64,000 bases of DNA, taken from Pithys albifrons albifrons (lineage: Eukaryota; Chordata; Aves; Passeriformes; Thamnophilidae). A model generated the notes under the pieces. The model was not told the DNA's origin, did not search any database, and was given only the letters and a program-made list of their open reading frames with translations. The stretch covers positions 65,991,492-66,055,491 of the forward strand of contig NC_092497.1 in assembly GCF_047495875.1 (NCBI RefSeq), read 5' to 3'. Both the position numbers and the translations under genes were made by a program. Below, piece by piece: positions 1 through 13,077 of the stretch (position 1 is its first letter; each line of letters opens with the position of its first letter).

Positions 1-1115
1 TGAAGGATCTGTGAAAATTCTTGTACTATAAGAACATGTATTAATTAGTTCTTATTTGAGACTGAAGGATATGCAGGATATCACTTCTTTAAAGCAAGAG
101 TAGCACTCTTGGATGCTTCCTTTGTAGAAGCAGAGTGATATTAAAACTGAGTATTTAGTAGTATTCTAAGAGAGAAGTTTAGTGAGGTTCATATTATAAA
201 TGAACTATCTCAAGCCAGTGATTGAAAAAATAATAAAAAAGGGCTGAAAATTGTGCCATGACATATATGCACTACATTTGTTCAGTTCAGTAAGGTTCTT
301 GCAATCCCTACAATTTCACTGATAAGAAAAGGGAGAACCTTCTATGTGCAACAGAAAACATTTAGCAACAAAGCAATGAAAAAATACAGAAATCAGACAA
401 GGTAGTCTGAAGGAGAACTCCACAAACGATGTATAGACATCTGTTCTTCAGCTGTGACCAGACTGCTTTACAGTTCAGTCCCTGTTACTGCTTTGCTATA
501 ATGACCTGATCCGCTGAAGACAAAATTTATTCAAAACTTCCCAGTGCTTAAAAAAGAAAAGGTTTCGAGACATGCTGTGAAACTGATATATGCAGTGAAG
601 TAAACTGTGATGCCAAGAGGCAGACACATTCAGGCTATTACTCTGACAAAATATCTCTTCTGATATGTAAAGACTGTCACTGGAGAGTTATGCAATTCTA
701 TGTGTTTGAGTTGTCTGTGCAGCTCTAAGAAATCTTGAAAAGCTCCATGGTACTTAATAAGTACAATTTGGTTGAATAATATCTGTGTTGCATTTGCTGA
801 GAATTAATAGTTCTCAGGCATTGCTTGCCTTTTGTCAAAGAAAAGAAACTATCCTTAAAGCTGTAAATCAATACTGGATACAGCTGGAATTCAAATGCAA
901 AACCTGACAGTCCCTCACAGCCCATCAGGAAATAGAGGGAGATATGAGATATAGTTGGCTTGGCTTTACAAGAGTTGTTGCAGAGTGGTTCTAAACCAAT
1001 TTTCTATTTTGCTTTTAGTAATCTGCATGATAATGCTAAAAAGTTCTATATTTTTTTCCATATTTGTATTGTTTTCCTGTGTTTTGTGAAATCAGGAATT
1101 TGAACATCCTTAAAC
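1..1115. other. No supported feature; probable KDM4C intron
   Basis: AT-rich sequence with only short motif-free open frames. It most likely belongs to the KDM4C intron that precedes the exon at 27153, because no other gene is visible. Confidence 0.6.
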
Positions 1116-1621
1116 TTTCTTGGTTTTGCCATGGAATTGAACGTGCAATCTGCAGAGATTACTATGGTAGTTTTGACCATGGCAAAATGCCAAGTGTTCA
1201 CCTAGTTGACATCAGTGCCCCTTTCCCAGAGGGGGAAGGAAAGAAAAAAACTACAACACTACAATTTACAATAAGGCAGATTATATTTACACAGGAAAGA
1301 AGAAATAAAAAAGAGAATAAAGCAATGTACACACACATAGAAGACTAAGGCTAGCAGAAAAGTATCTACTTCCCCACAAGAGCAGCGATGAGGCTCCATC
1401 TCCCTGGCACACAGCAAAGGGCACTTCCCAAGGGTGGCAGCCATGAGAGAGAGAGAAAGCACCTCCTCCTTCTTTCTTTTATATTTGGTTTTGCGTTATA
1501 TGGTGTGAAGTATCTCGTTGGTTAAGCCAGCTGACAGCCTGTATCCCTTCCTATTTCTACCAGTATAGAAACATAGAGCCTACAATGAGAACAAAAGCCT
1601 GGCCTAACTAAACCTACCACA
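1116..1621 (-). mobile_element. Degraded solo LTR (related to those at 20394 and 44196)
   Basis: Read on the minus strand, it starts TGTGGTAGGTTTAGTTAGGCC, which resembles TGTTATGGGTTTAGCCAGG of the LTR at 20394. It contains a TATA-like TATAAAAG with a downstream GA-rich tract and ends near CCAAGAAA where CCAAGACA is expected. A block matching the widespread avian ERV phrase around GATACTTCACACCATATAACG is present. No target-site duplication is recognisable, so the ends are approximate. Confidence 0.5.
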
Positions 1622-1884
1622 ATTATGCAGAAGAATTGTTACGCTTCAACAATCTGTGCAACCTATGAGGGAAACCTATTATAACTGTAGATAATTTTTG
1701 TACTTTAGACTACATAATTTTCATGTTGAGTTCAGAATTGCCATGTCATGCAGCTTCACTTAGCGATGAGGACAAAAGGCTTAGTTGACTTCTGTACAGG
1801 TGGGGCTGCTGACTTCCAACTTCTTTGAAACTCAAATAATGGTTTTGTAAAACATTTATTTATTTAAAAAAGTAGTTATAGGTA

Positions 1885-1924
1885 GTGATCAGTGACAGGA
1901 CTTAAGGAAATGGCATGAAGCTGT
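1885..1924 (+). mobile_element. CR1 LINE fragment, 5' piece split by an LTR
   Basis: The segment with GTGACAGGACTTAAGGAAAT and ATGAAGCTG matches the CR1 3' region. The same CR1 resumes at 3117 after the LTR insertion, and the two halves join without loss. Confidence 0.75.
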
Positions 1925-3111
1925 TGTCCTTGTTTAAAGGAAACCAAAGTGTCTACCAAGACTAGAAGAGGGGACTCCTCTTCAATAACGGCTTCAGCCC
2001 TTGTTAAATTTAAAAGAACTTTAATTAAAAAATGTATATAAGAAGGATAACTGTTCTTAACTACTATATATAGAGATAGATATAAATATAACTATAAACA
2101 GACAAGAGCAAACTACTTACCCAGCACCAAAACAACCCAAACTATGTTTCCTCCTGGTGCAATTATATTTCCAGAGGGCAGGTGGCGGTGTTGCAGCTCA
2201 GCTGGCCATGAGGTCAGTTTTGTCCTTTCCCAGCGAGGCAGAGACAAGAGGCAGGAAAAGGTGTTGGCCTTATGACTTACGTGGTGGCAGGATGCAACCT
2301 TTTCGGTGGGGAAGAGCAGACTTTGTCCTTGGCCTTTGTTCAAAGAAGGAAACACTGGAAGTTGAGGGGTGGTAGTAGTTCCCAGAGATCTGCTTGCAGC
2401 CAAAGTTGGTCCCCAGGAAAAAAAGTCTGCAGCATATCCTGAAGGAGCCGTGACACTCCTCCCTCCCTCTCTCCCTCCCTCTCCCCCTTTCCCCTTCTCT
2501 TCCTCTCTCCCTCTCCGTCTCCCTCTCTCCTTCTCCCTCTGTCCCCTCTCTCCCCCCTCCCTCCCTCTCCGTCCCTCTCTCCCTCTCCCTCCCCTCCTCC
2601 CTTTCCCTCCTTCTCTCCCTCTCCCTCCTTCCCTCCCTCTCCCTCCCCCCTCTCTTTCTCTCCCTCCCCTCCTCCCTTCCCTCCCTCCCCTCCCTCTCTC
2701 TCTCTCCCCCTCCCTTTCTCTCTCTCCCTCTCCCTCTCCCTCTCTCTTGCTCTCTCTCGTGCATGTTCTCTCTCGCTCTGAAGCTCAGGGTGCCCAGAGA
2801 TGAAGTGAGAAAGAGCAGTGCCACAAGGAGCTCTCACCAGCTCAGCAAAACGGTGGCTTCCAGTCACAGCAGCTGCCCTAAACAAAGTGAAGCCAGCACA
2901 TAGACAAAGCCTCTCCCCCTCCCAGGTGCTGAGGGTATGTTCCTCCCCTCCACTCCACCACTAAGTTGGAATCTAGAGTCATCAACTACACCTTTGTTCT
3001 TGGTCCTGTCACTTCAACTCCCCAAACCGTTGTGTTAGTAGGGAGAGAAAAATTCCCTGAAGGACAAACCCCGCCTCCCCCCCTCCCCTTTCTTTGTTTG
3101 AACCTTTAACA
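1925..3111 (-). mobile_element. LTR copy 1 with a large CTCCC-type tract, nested in a CR1
   Basis: The element begins TGTCCTTGTTT and ends CCTTTAACA. It is flanked by GCTGT (1920-1924) and GCGGT (3112-3116), a 5-bp target duplication with one substitution, and it interrupts a CR1 that reads through when the LTR is removed. It shares most of its length with the element at 16261-17303. On the minus strand the ends read TGTTAAAGGTTCAAACAAAG and AAACAAGGACA, typical LTR termini; this orientation is inferred. It carries about 300 bp of pyrimidine repeat. No retroviral coding sequence lies beside it, so it is a solo LTR. Confidence 0.75.
2455..2757 (+). repeat. Imperfect (CTCCC/CCCTCT)n polypyrimidine tract
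   Basis: About 300 bases are nearly pure C and T on the + strand and purine-rich on the other, lying inside LTR copy 1. The long open frames over it on both strands encode only Arg/Glu/Gly or Pro/Ser/Leu repeats and are not genes. The purine strand has many GGG runs and could form G-quadruplexes or triplex DNA (inference). Confidence 0.9.
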
Positions 3112-3116
3112 GCGGT

Positions 3117-3350
3117 GTCAGGAGAGGGTTAGGTTGAATATTAGAAACAAGTTCTTCACCTAGAGGGTGGTTGGGCACCAAAACAGGCTTCCAGGGAAGT
3201 GGTTACAGCACCAAGCCTAACAGAGTTCAAGAAGTGTTTAGACAATACTCTCAGGCACATGGTGTGACTCTTCGGGTGTCCTGTGCAGGACCAGGGGTTG
3301 GACTTCAGTGATCCTCTAGGGCCATTTCCAACTCAGAATATTCTGTGATA
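3117..3350 (+). mobile_element. CR1 LINE 3' end
   Basis: Contains the CR1 landmarks GTTAGGTTGAATATTAG, TTCTTCACCTAGAGGGTGG, TTCCAGGGAAGTGGTTACAG and GGTTGGACTTCAGTGATCC, and ends at CAGAATATTCTGTGAT, a decayed CR1 terminal repeat. It continues the fragment at 1885-1924. Confidence 0.85.
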
Positions 3351-6252
3351 TATTTTTCAATTCTTAGTAAGAAAAATAAGATTTCCTGATTGTTCTATTT
3401 TTCAAGTTAAGCATTCAGCTTGAAGTGAACTACATTTCCTGCAATGCAGCAGCATTTTAGTAATGGTCCCAGAACTATGTTTCACACTCAATTATTACAG
3501 TGCAGTCTGTGGAATTTCATTTTTTGTACAGTGCTACCTTTTTACACAATTGTTAATTGTTTATATTTGTGAAGTAAACAAACAGGGAAGGAAGAGAAGT
3601 ATCAAGTAAGACATTAAAAACATACCATGAGTAAAACACAGAACACATACCAATTTGGTGTTACTGCAAACACTTACAATATTCACAGAACACTCACCTT
3701 CAAAATGCTACACAAAATGTTTCTTTTAACACTGTTTTGTAAGCATTACCAAAATTATTCTATAAAAGTTAATTTGAAGGAATGTTCTTTTGCTAACAAT
3801 TTGATCTTACATCAGTTAGGAATAAAATTTTAAATTTTGACCCCAGGAGAGATCTGACCCTTAGCTTGCAGGCCTCTTCACCATGAGCATATCAGACATG
3901 CCTAAAATACCAAAAAATTATGTGGGTGTAAAAAACCACACTGTTAAAAGACCTTTGCGAGAATCATATTTCCTCTATAAAGTGTAAAAGCCTTAATGAG
4001 TATTATCATTAAAACTTCCAGATATTGAAGAATAAAGTTTAGATACTCTCCATGAAAGGTTTCACTGCTATGCCCTGGTGGGAAGGCATTAAGGAAAATT
4101 ACTAATTTAAACGGCTGTGAATTTTTTACCGTGTATGTATTATAGCACAAATGAGTACTCCAGCCAAAATGCCACAAGGGCAGCAGGAAACTTCATGCTA
4201 CAGAGCCAGAAAAGTCTTGTAGGATCAAGTTACCATGACTTGTATTCCATAATGCTGACGCTCACAGCTGGATCATGGAGTGTGCAAGTTTTTAGTTAGT
4301 TCCTGAATATACAGGATGATCATAACTTCTAAATGTTGCCTGTCCATGTTTTTATAGCTTTTTAAAGATGAGTACTTTCAATATTGAATTTCAATTACTC
4401 AGTTTCAGTATATCTTGTTCAGTATGGATTTATTCTGCATTTTATTGACGGCACCATTTTGTTTTCAGGTTGTTTTTTATTTTTTTTCAGAGTTGCCTAA
4501 TCCCTATTTCTTTATGCAGATAGTACAAATGTACTATCTAAAACCTGTAGGAGCCCTTATCTTTGAACAATACCATTTAGCACTTCAAAGAGCATGAACT
4601 CTTTACATATGGTTTATATTTGAGTCACACACTTACTCAGTTTTATTTGTGCTGTTATTCCTAACTGTTGCTGCTGAGCTTTTTTCCAAAACTATCCGTA
4701 GTGAAATTCCTTTATTTTAAGAAGCTTTTGATTTTCATATTTCTGGTAAGAAAATAGAGAGGTAGATTGTTTTTTCCAAGTCATCAAATACATCCATTCT
4801 TCAGAAAGATATTATGAATATGAGTGGATAAATTTTGCATTTGTTCTTTATGACTATTGAAAATATTGCTGTCTTCTAGCTCTGTTACAGTGTACTAATT
4901 AGGAACTTGAGCATAAAGTCAAAATCACTATTAAGGACTTGTAATAAAAATGATCCTTTTTAATAAATTTGAGATCTCTTAAGCCACATGGATTTCATGT
5001 CCTGTGAGGTAATACATTAGCATGATTTTAGAATTAAGATACTGTTTTTAAAGTAGGGCTTTGAGAAAATTCTATTGTATTTCTCTAAGAATCATATTTT
5101 TATATAGTTTAAACATATTTAATTTTACAATGATAATGTAGAAAAAAGTCTTCTGTTTTAGCCTGTAGTACTTAGGAACAGCTTTGTTTGGCCATCTGAA
5201 CAGGGGAGATAAACTTAAGTTATGGGGGCACAATGGAACAAACATCTGCTTTCCTGAAATTCACATTGCGACTCAGTAGCACTTGAAATCAATGAAGAGC
5301 CAACTTTTTTATGACACTGCTTCTCAAACTGGAGCACATTCAAATAGGGTAGTAATTTGCGTTATGACAGGAATCTATCATGTCAGCATCATCTTGACAA
5401 TATCATCATGTTGTGTCTAATATTTAATGCTTCTTGCAAGTTATAACTTACAGTAGCTATATCTTTCATATTTTGGAGGGAAGAAAAAGAGTAGAGGAAT
5501 AAGTTTGGAGCAGGGAGTTGTGATGGAATAGCTTGTCATAGGATGGGAAGTAAGACCTCAGCAATAACTAAAACAAACCTTATCAACTCCATTATCAGCC
5601 AAAATCAAAAGCACGGCTCCATACCATCTACTGTGAAGAAAATTAACTCTACCCCAGCCAAACTAGCACATGTAGTTTTTTGGCTCTTTCCCTCTGTTTC
5701 TCAGGTAGTAAAACTGAGTTAAGTGTTACTTTGGTCTGCCGTGTGCCTGCTTGCTGGTATTGTTGTTAGAGAGTGGAAATGTTCTAACCCTAGCAGAGCT
5801 GAAGCATGTACAGCTCTCAAATCCAACTTAGAAACTCATGCTCTCAAGGAGGAAGTGGAACAATGATTCCCTACCTAAGCCAGATTACCCTCCCTGGTTT
5901 TGCCTGGCTGAGCTATGTGCTACAACAGGTAGGAGTAATTTAATATTTTCCCCTTAGTCATACACTCTCTGAGAAGTTTTAGAAAGAGAAAAGCCTCCCT
6001 CTTTTCCAATCACTGACCCGTGAATTGACATATTTCATTGTTTGTACCTGTATGAATATGTAGCAGTATTGTGTGTGGGTGAACTTGTTAGTTGCCACTG
6101 ACTGGTAAGGTATTTCTTTATCTTTGTGAAGCACAGCTGAAGGTTTTCTTAGATTACTACTCATAATTTCTTTAGGTGTTAATTGCTTTAGCTGGAAATA
6201 ATTGCAATAGTGTTCTTCACAAGTTAATTGTGCCCTTTCATAGTTCTGTATC
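3351..6252. other. No supported feature; probable intron
   Basis: AT-rich, single-copy-looking sequence. I recognise no exon, RNA gene or transposon with definable ends. Confidence 0.6.
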
Positions 6253-6843
6253 TATCCTGCTTTCGTGTGGGATAGAGTTCATTTTCTTCTTAGTAGCTGG
6301 TGGAATGCTGTATTTTGGTTTTGGTATGAGGATAGTGTTGATAACACACTGATATTTTGGCTGTTCCCAAGTAGTGCTTACCCTCATTCAAGGCCTTTGC
6401 AGTGTCCCATAATAAGTGAGAAGGTTTGCAAGATATGAGGGATCATAGCTGGGACAGGTGACACAAACTGGCCAAGGAGCTATTCAATACTATAAAAAGT
6501 CATGCCCAGTATATAAACTGGAGGAGTTACTCAGAGCAGGGGCTGATCTTGGTCTGGGGACAGGTTCAGCATCAATCAGCATGTTGTGAGAAACTGTACT
6601 GTGCATCACTTGTTTTTCTTAGGTTTTATATTCTCTCACTCTCCTTTTTAAAACAATTGTTATTATTTTGTTATTATTAGTAGTACTATTATTTGTATTA
6701 TTTATTTTAGTTATTAAACTGTTCTTACCTGAACCCCCTGGGTTTTCCCTTTTTTTATGATTCTTCTCCCCATCCCACTGGGAAGTGGAGAGGACTGAGT
6801 GGCAGCATGGTGCTTAGTTGACTGGTAGGGCTAAACCCTGACA
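6253..6843 (+). mobile_element. Solo ERV LTR (591 bp)
   Basis: It starts TATCCTGCTTTCGTGTGGG, where TGTCC is expected (one G-to-A change at the terminus), and ends CTAAACCCTGACA. It is flanked by GTATC and GTTTC, a 5-bp duplication with one mismatch. TATA-like boxes at 6491 (TATAAAAAG) and near 6511, and ATTAAAC near 6712 followed by GTTCTTACCTGAACC, give U3-R-U5 order on the + strand. The GGGATAGAGTT and AGTAGCTGGTGG phrases are typical of a common avian LTR class. There is no internal viral sequence. Confidence 0.8.
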
Positions 6844-9800
6844 GTTTCTTCCTAAGAGGAGTATGGAAGAATTATTTTTATTTCTGGGCTGAGGAACAGT
6901 ACAAATTATTACTCCATAACTAAGAGTCTTGATGTACTGCTGAACACACTAAAGACACAGCAATTCTTCTGAAAAAAAGTAGAAATATGTGTGTCCTTGT
7001 TAGGTATGTCCCAGACAGCTACTGCCCAACTGACAGTAACAGCACTTACCATGTGTTTGTGTAGGTGTAATGAAACACAACACAAGCTTCAGTTCTTCTA
7101 ATGAATGGAAATGTTTCACAAAGTAGTAAACATCTTTTGGCACAATTATATTCACTGACTTGGGTGTTGTGAAATTTTTTCCTGTTCTTGAATGTGCAGA
7201 AAAGAGCATGGCTGAACCTGAAGCAGACATTTTAGTTTTCTAAAACATTATACCACATGCTACAGAATGTCTTGTCAAGAAGAAGGCTGTCAAAAAATAA
7301 AACACTGCAAGCCTCCCCTACTTTCTCAGCTGTTAATGAATATTTAAAGTTTTTTTTGCAGGGGTATCTGCTCTTTAAAATTGCTGACAAGTTCGAAAGC
7401 TAATTTTTAGGTATTTTATATTATAAAAATAATTCTGATTGCTAGGAAAAATGGTGTTTAGGCTTCTGTAAATAAAGGGATCATTGAATTGTCACATCTT
7501 GTTTCTAAACTAAACCTGAGAAAAGGTATATCCTTCCAAACTTAGGGTCTACGTGTGCTCTGCAGCTGCTTATAATTTGCAGCAAAATTGAATGTGTGAT
7601 GCCTTCCTTCCTTATTCCTTCATTTTGTAAGGACCTGCATGAACATGGACTTTAAGAGGACTTGTAACATCCTCTGTTGAGATCCAGGTAGTAAACAATT
7701 GGAAAAAGAGGGTTTACTAAATAATTGGGGAAACAGGGTTTAGTACATAATTGGGAAAACATAATTTATGGTGAGTTGCTGTGTGTATTTCCTCCACAAA
7801 AATACCTGTATCGTCCTTGTAAAATATGGTTATATTACTTCATTTATATGGTACTGCATTCTGTTTGAGTGACCTGTGTCTTCTAATCAGTGAAATCCAT
7901 CAGTTACTCTCGATGGAATAGAAAATGTACACAATTTATATCTAGAAAAACTGACTGATTCACCAAGCATAGGGACTTCTTTATTGTCCTTTTTGATTTT
8001 CAGCAGAGGTTTACAGGGGCATTTAATTTGTCAAAGTTTGAAAATGTCTTTCTGCTATGGAAAAAAAGGTATGAAATTTATGTTCATTAATGAAGGCAGT
8101 ATATTAGAAGATACATGAAAACACATAGTAGATACTTAAAATATTCTCAGCCTTGCTAAGGCAAAAGCAGCATGATCCTTTTCTTCCAATAGTCTATTCT
8201 AAGCATTCTGTTTTCATGAAAAGCTGTTATGCTAGAAATTCACTGTGGCAGAAAACAGCATTATGCATTTGAGCAGATTCACTGGCTCACTGCATTAAAG
8301 ATAGACACCTGGGGTCCTGCATTAGACTTGCAGAGAATATGGAAATATTGCAGATGAAAACAGACAGATAGAAAGTAGGTGGGGGTACATTTTCATATTT
8401 TCTAATTAGCAAAACTTTTGGCAATATGAGTAGGTGGCTCTTTACATTCTCTGGAGTTAGTTTAAAACTTAGAGATTCTTTATGTTTCAATTCACACCTC
8501 TGTAGGTACATGGAAACAGCTACCATCTGTAAGGAACGTGACATGATTACCTTTTTTTATCTGGTAGTTTTGTTCTTATCTTTCTATATCTTTCACTTTG
8601 TCCTAGCTTGAAGCACAGGTCATGTTATTCTTTACCATACTCATTGTCGTACTAATAATCAGTTATCTTGTTTCTGTGGCAAGAGCTTGAAAATAGTAAA
8701 TTATAGGTGCTCTTGTTTGAAGCTCCACACTTCAAACAAGCTTATGTTGGTTTTCTGTGTGGATTTTTTTTAATCTTTTATCCTGCTATATAATTTAAAG
8801 CAATCACTGTGGCCAAGTCAAGAGTTTCAGGTTGTATATGCTGCTTACATGGAGGCTTGATTATTTTTCCTGCTAGGGCAGTGTCAGAATGGGCAGAAGA
8901 AACCTAATGAAATCTTGGCAATGAAATAATATACGCTATAGTCAACGCTCTGCCCTGATGAAGATCTTTCCATTGTGACAAACTCAACTGGCCTGGGTCA
9001 GGTTTCATATGTAGTAGGTTAATTTATTGAAAAACTCACATTGGAAAAGTCATAAGGCAATGCAGATACCTGATGACATGTTTCAAGACTCCCAGTTCAC
9101 ATGCCTGCTCTAACATTTGCTACACTGCTAAAAGGCAGCTGCTGCACTAAGAACTCTCCAAGTTGCATTTAGGGACCTCTCTTCTGCCTGTTGTGTCTTT
9201 CAAAAAAGTATTTAGTAAAACATGTCTTTTCTTGAACAAATCCTCTTCTCCTACCAAGTGACCAATCTGATTCCACTGCAGTAAATGTCCATGAGTGCTA
9301 AACTAAGTAGGAAGACTTTATTATTCTTCATAGTGAGTGAAAACTTAGTGGTATGTAATTCTGTGCATTTGCTTCCTTAAGCAGCTTGGAAAAATAAGAG
9401 GATAAACAGCAAAATGTTTTTAAAATCAATAGTGTTCATTACTTCTCATGAAATGGTTTTTTTAATGTGTTGTTTGGGTTGGTTTGTTTGTTCATTGGTT
9501 GTTTTTTTAGTGAGAAATTCTTCTATCCTAATTTGTCGTATAAGAATGATATGCAGTTTTTTGGGTGTATTTGCTACATGTTAGTTTTTCCTTATGTTTG
9601 CTGAATTCAATAATCAGCAAAAGTTACTGTGGAGAAATTATACCTAATCATGGAAAAGCTGTATCATTTGTGTCAGCATGCAGCAAGAAACAGAAATGAT
9701 GCCCAGCCAATGCATGATGAGTCATATTTATTCTAAATGCAACATTTTTGCAGTGTTTAAATTTAAATGGCTTCAGTGAGAGCACTGAAATGCATATTTT

Positions 9801-12547
9801 CTTCTTTCTGCTAACGGGAACCACAATAATCACTTTATTACACCTTTTGAGTCTCTGTCATTGATCTTCTGGTATTTAGTAGTGCGAAATCCACATGACA
9901 TGGAAAGACTGTTAGTATTATGAGTGAACTTGATCATACATAGAAATTACCTAACCCTGAGAACAGATTCTATTAAAATATACTGAACTTTGCATAAAGA
10001 AACCTAGAGCATACATATGTCTGCCCCTCCCAGTATTTTCTAAGTATTGACTGTTTCTTACGCCAGCCAGGTTTTTATTGCTTGCTTTTGGTTACCATAT
10101 GGTATATCAGTTTAAATGATAAAATATGATTGGATAATTTACCATTAATTTAGTGGTCTTTGTAGTAGTCATTGAGTACAGAGCTTACAATAACACTTTC
10201 ATGCATTCTATTATGTATACTACCGTCTTCTAGAGGCCTTGAGGAGTATTTGAAGGCAAGAATAGAAGGTCACTTATGAAAAACTCAAATAAAACAAAGA
10301 AGCTACTAGAACTGCTAACTTGTACATAAAGGATAGGTAAAAGATGGTTACATATATTCAGTCATATTTCTTTTATTGTCAATCGAGGGAACCATGTTGC
10401 TTATTTAAAATATGGTCATGTGCCATTGAAAAATATCATATATTTGAGTTAAAAAGTTCCTAGAAGCTTTACTTAGGTTTTCACATTTTCTTCAACTGAT
10501 ACTTGGGATTTTTTTTGTGTCTGTAGTAAATTACAGGGGTCATTAAGTCAAAAGAAGATGATTACTGTTTTCATCATATTGCTCTTGATAGAAGAGCAAT
10601 GGTTGACAGAGGGACTTGAATGAAAGCAATGATCTTCTCAAGTTTAACAGGTGTTAGATGCTTATAAATAAAGTGAAACAATCAGGTTGAGATGACCTCA
10701 GTTAGTGAAAAGAGTAGATTACAGTTTAAAAATTGCCAAGGAACAACTCTGGAAATGATACAGTGAGTGTTGTGACTCTGAATGGGCTCTTTCAGAAGTA
10801 TATTAAAAAAAATGAAAGAAGCTACCAAGTGTTTGGAACTCATTTGCAAACAATTTTGTAAACTCCGTCAGTTCAGTGTGTGAAGTGTACTATAGTAAAT
10901 ATATGTAAGTAGGTTGTAGAAGTGTATGCAAACCTGCTGCCCATCTCAGTGCAATAAAGCAAAACTGACACAGACCAGTCTCACAGTCGCATAGAGTCAT
11001 TCATGGTAGTTCCTACAGAGTCATGATTTCTGCAGTGGAAATGCTGTGCCAGCCATGGTAATGGAGATTTCAAAGAAGTCTCAACTGGGTTTGTGTAGCT
11101 TACCACCATGATCCCAGAATGCACTTTCTAGGACTTCGAAATAATTTTCACTGATTTTGTTCAAAACAGATGCCTGATTGCTGATCACTATACTTACCTT
11201 CACCTAATAGTCATTAATTTTCAACTCTAGATCATACAATTCTTTATATCCAGTATCTCCATGGAAATGGACATAGAGAAAACTGTCAAGTTTCCACTTT
11301 TATTTACATTTTCATAAAGAAACATAGGATTAGTATTTTAAAGAATTTACAAATATAGGCACAGTAAGATTTGTAAAAATTTTACATTACGAGAAAGCAG
11401 GTTTTCTTTTGCTTTTTACTTGGTTATGTTCTTCATCTTTTTCGGACTGAAAAATAAATATCTTTAGAACTTACTAGGATCTTTCACTACCTTCCACTAC
11501 GTTTCTCTGGGCAAACTTTCTTGAGCTTAAAGACTTACTGTTAATCATGAATAAAAAAATGAGTAAAATAATGAGATAAAATGAGAGAAGTAAGAAAATT
11601 AGTATTTCTGAGTGAAGCAGTGAAAGCAATAAAACATATACTTTTAATCCTAAATATAACAAAGATTCCTTGTTGTCTCCCTTTCTCAGCTTTCCTTTGT
11701 TTGTTTTTTTTTTTTTTAATAAATCTGTAAAAATTAACCCCTACCTTTTTAGAGGTGTGATTAAGTAATGTGGCCTTCTCACTGTTGAAGCTGCTGTTTG
11801 TAAAGGAAGTTACAAATGAAAGATGAATTGTTTTATGGAGGTTTATGTCAATTCCATCAGTATGGAGTGGGGAAGTATCAATTATATCATCTACAGACTT
11901 GACTGATCTACAGGAATTTCAAGAAATTAGAAAGAACTCTTCAATTTTTCTTCCAATTTTTTTTTTCCTTTCTGTGGTATACAGATGCTCAATGTTGCCT
12001 CCTGTGTGATGGTGAGCTCTCAGAAAAGAGTGGGATGCTGTCCCAAGGGTACTGAGTCAAATACACTGTGTAGGAAGATTTGAACTGGGTGTGACCCCAC
12101 CACCCAGGAATCACAGGGGTTTATTAGTCTTAATATTACAAAGAAATAAGTATATTAATGACTCACAGTTACCCAGAAAATGTGTATAACGTGAGTGCTT
12201 CTGTGTCACTGTATTAGCTGTTTCTGTACAGTGATACTTCAGGCATCCAAATATCTATGACTCCCTGTTCTGGTGCTGAGACATTAAGTTGTGTTTAGAA
12301 TGGGATAATGTATGAAGTAGAAACACTTGTGTGCTATCTCAGCTCCTGCATAAACTTTTATAAGTTTTTTAGAGATCAAGCATAGCTCTAGTGGGTCATT
12401 TTAGGGTTATTTAGGATGATAGTTATCCTTAAATAATTTTAGGATAATGAAAAAAATTAAATAATAATAAATAAATTATGGTTTGAAAGTAAACTATTCT
12501 TTGAAATATTATACTTGAACGCTCCAAAGATTTTTCAAGAGGCTTAG
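6844..12547. other. No supported feature; probable intron
   Basis: AT-rich DNA with a T/G-rich low-complexity patch near 9460-9515 and a T run near 11706-11720. Short open frames here have no family motif. Confidence 0.6.
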
Positions 12548-13072
12548 TGTAATGGTTTGACCCATGGCTTCCTCAGTAACCATTGTATCTAAGGAAGTTA
12601 CAAGTATTCCACACCTGTCTTCCAGGTAGCAGGGGAGGAGTGGTTTAGGCTGGCTCTCTCTCTTTTGTCTGGGGAGCTGGTGGGAGGTGTTGGGAGTCTG
12701 ATCCCTGCGGTTGTTGGTGGTTCTCCTGTCCTGGGTGAGATTGTTTCATGCTTGTTCCCCTTCCTTGAGGTTTTTAACTGTGTTTGTCTGTTCATTTCGG
12801 TTTTTTAGTTTAGATTTGTTTCTTCCCAATTTTCTGGTTAGTAAGTCCCCTTTCTCCCTTTCCCTTTCCCTTAGGGGTGGGATCCCATGTACTTTGTATA
12901 CAGTGTAATTGTGAATGTTAGAAAATATAATTTATTCTTTTTATTCAGTTCAGTTTCTTTTGAGTTCGTTTCTTTTTAGTTTCTTTTTTTCCCTTTCCTT
13001 TGCTGAAAAAGTTCTGGGAGGGGGAAGGGGGGCCAGCCCAGGGTTAGTAACAGCTAGGCCAGACCTGCAACA
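12548..13072 (+). mobile_element. Solo LTR with perfect target duplication (525 bp)
   Basis: The element begins TGTAATGGTTTGACCC and ends GACCTGCAACA. CTTAG is repeated exactly at 12543-12547 and 13073-13077, defining a 5-bp target-site duplication. It contains pyrimidine-rich U3-like sequence, CCCTTTCCC repeats and a GGGAGGGGGAAGGGG block near the end. Strand is uncertain because TG...CA termini are symmetric; + is a tentative choice. No protein-coding remnant is attached. Confidence 0.8.
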
Positions 13073-13077
13073 CTTAG

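Noticed and set aside
2270..2885. Two overlapping minus-strand open frames of 181-184 residues, rich in Arg, Glu and Gly
   Set aside because: They are translations of the CTCCC polypyrimidine tract inside an LTR; both frames and the opposite strand stay open only because the repeat lacks stops.
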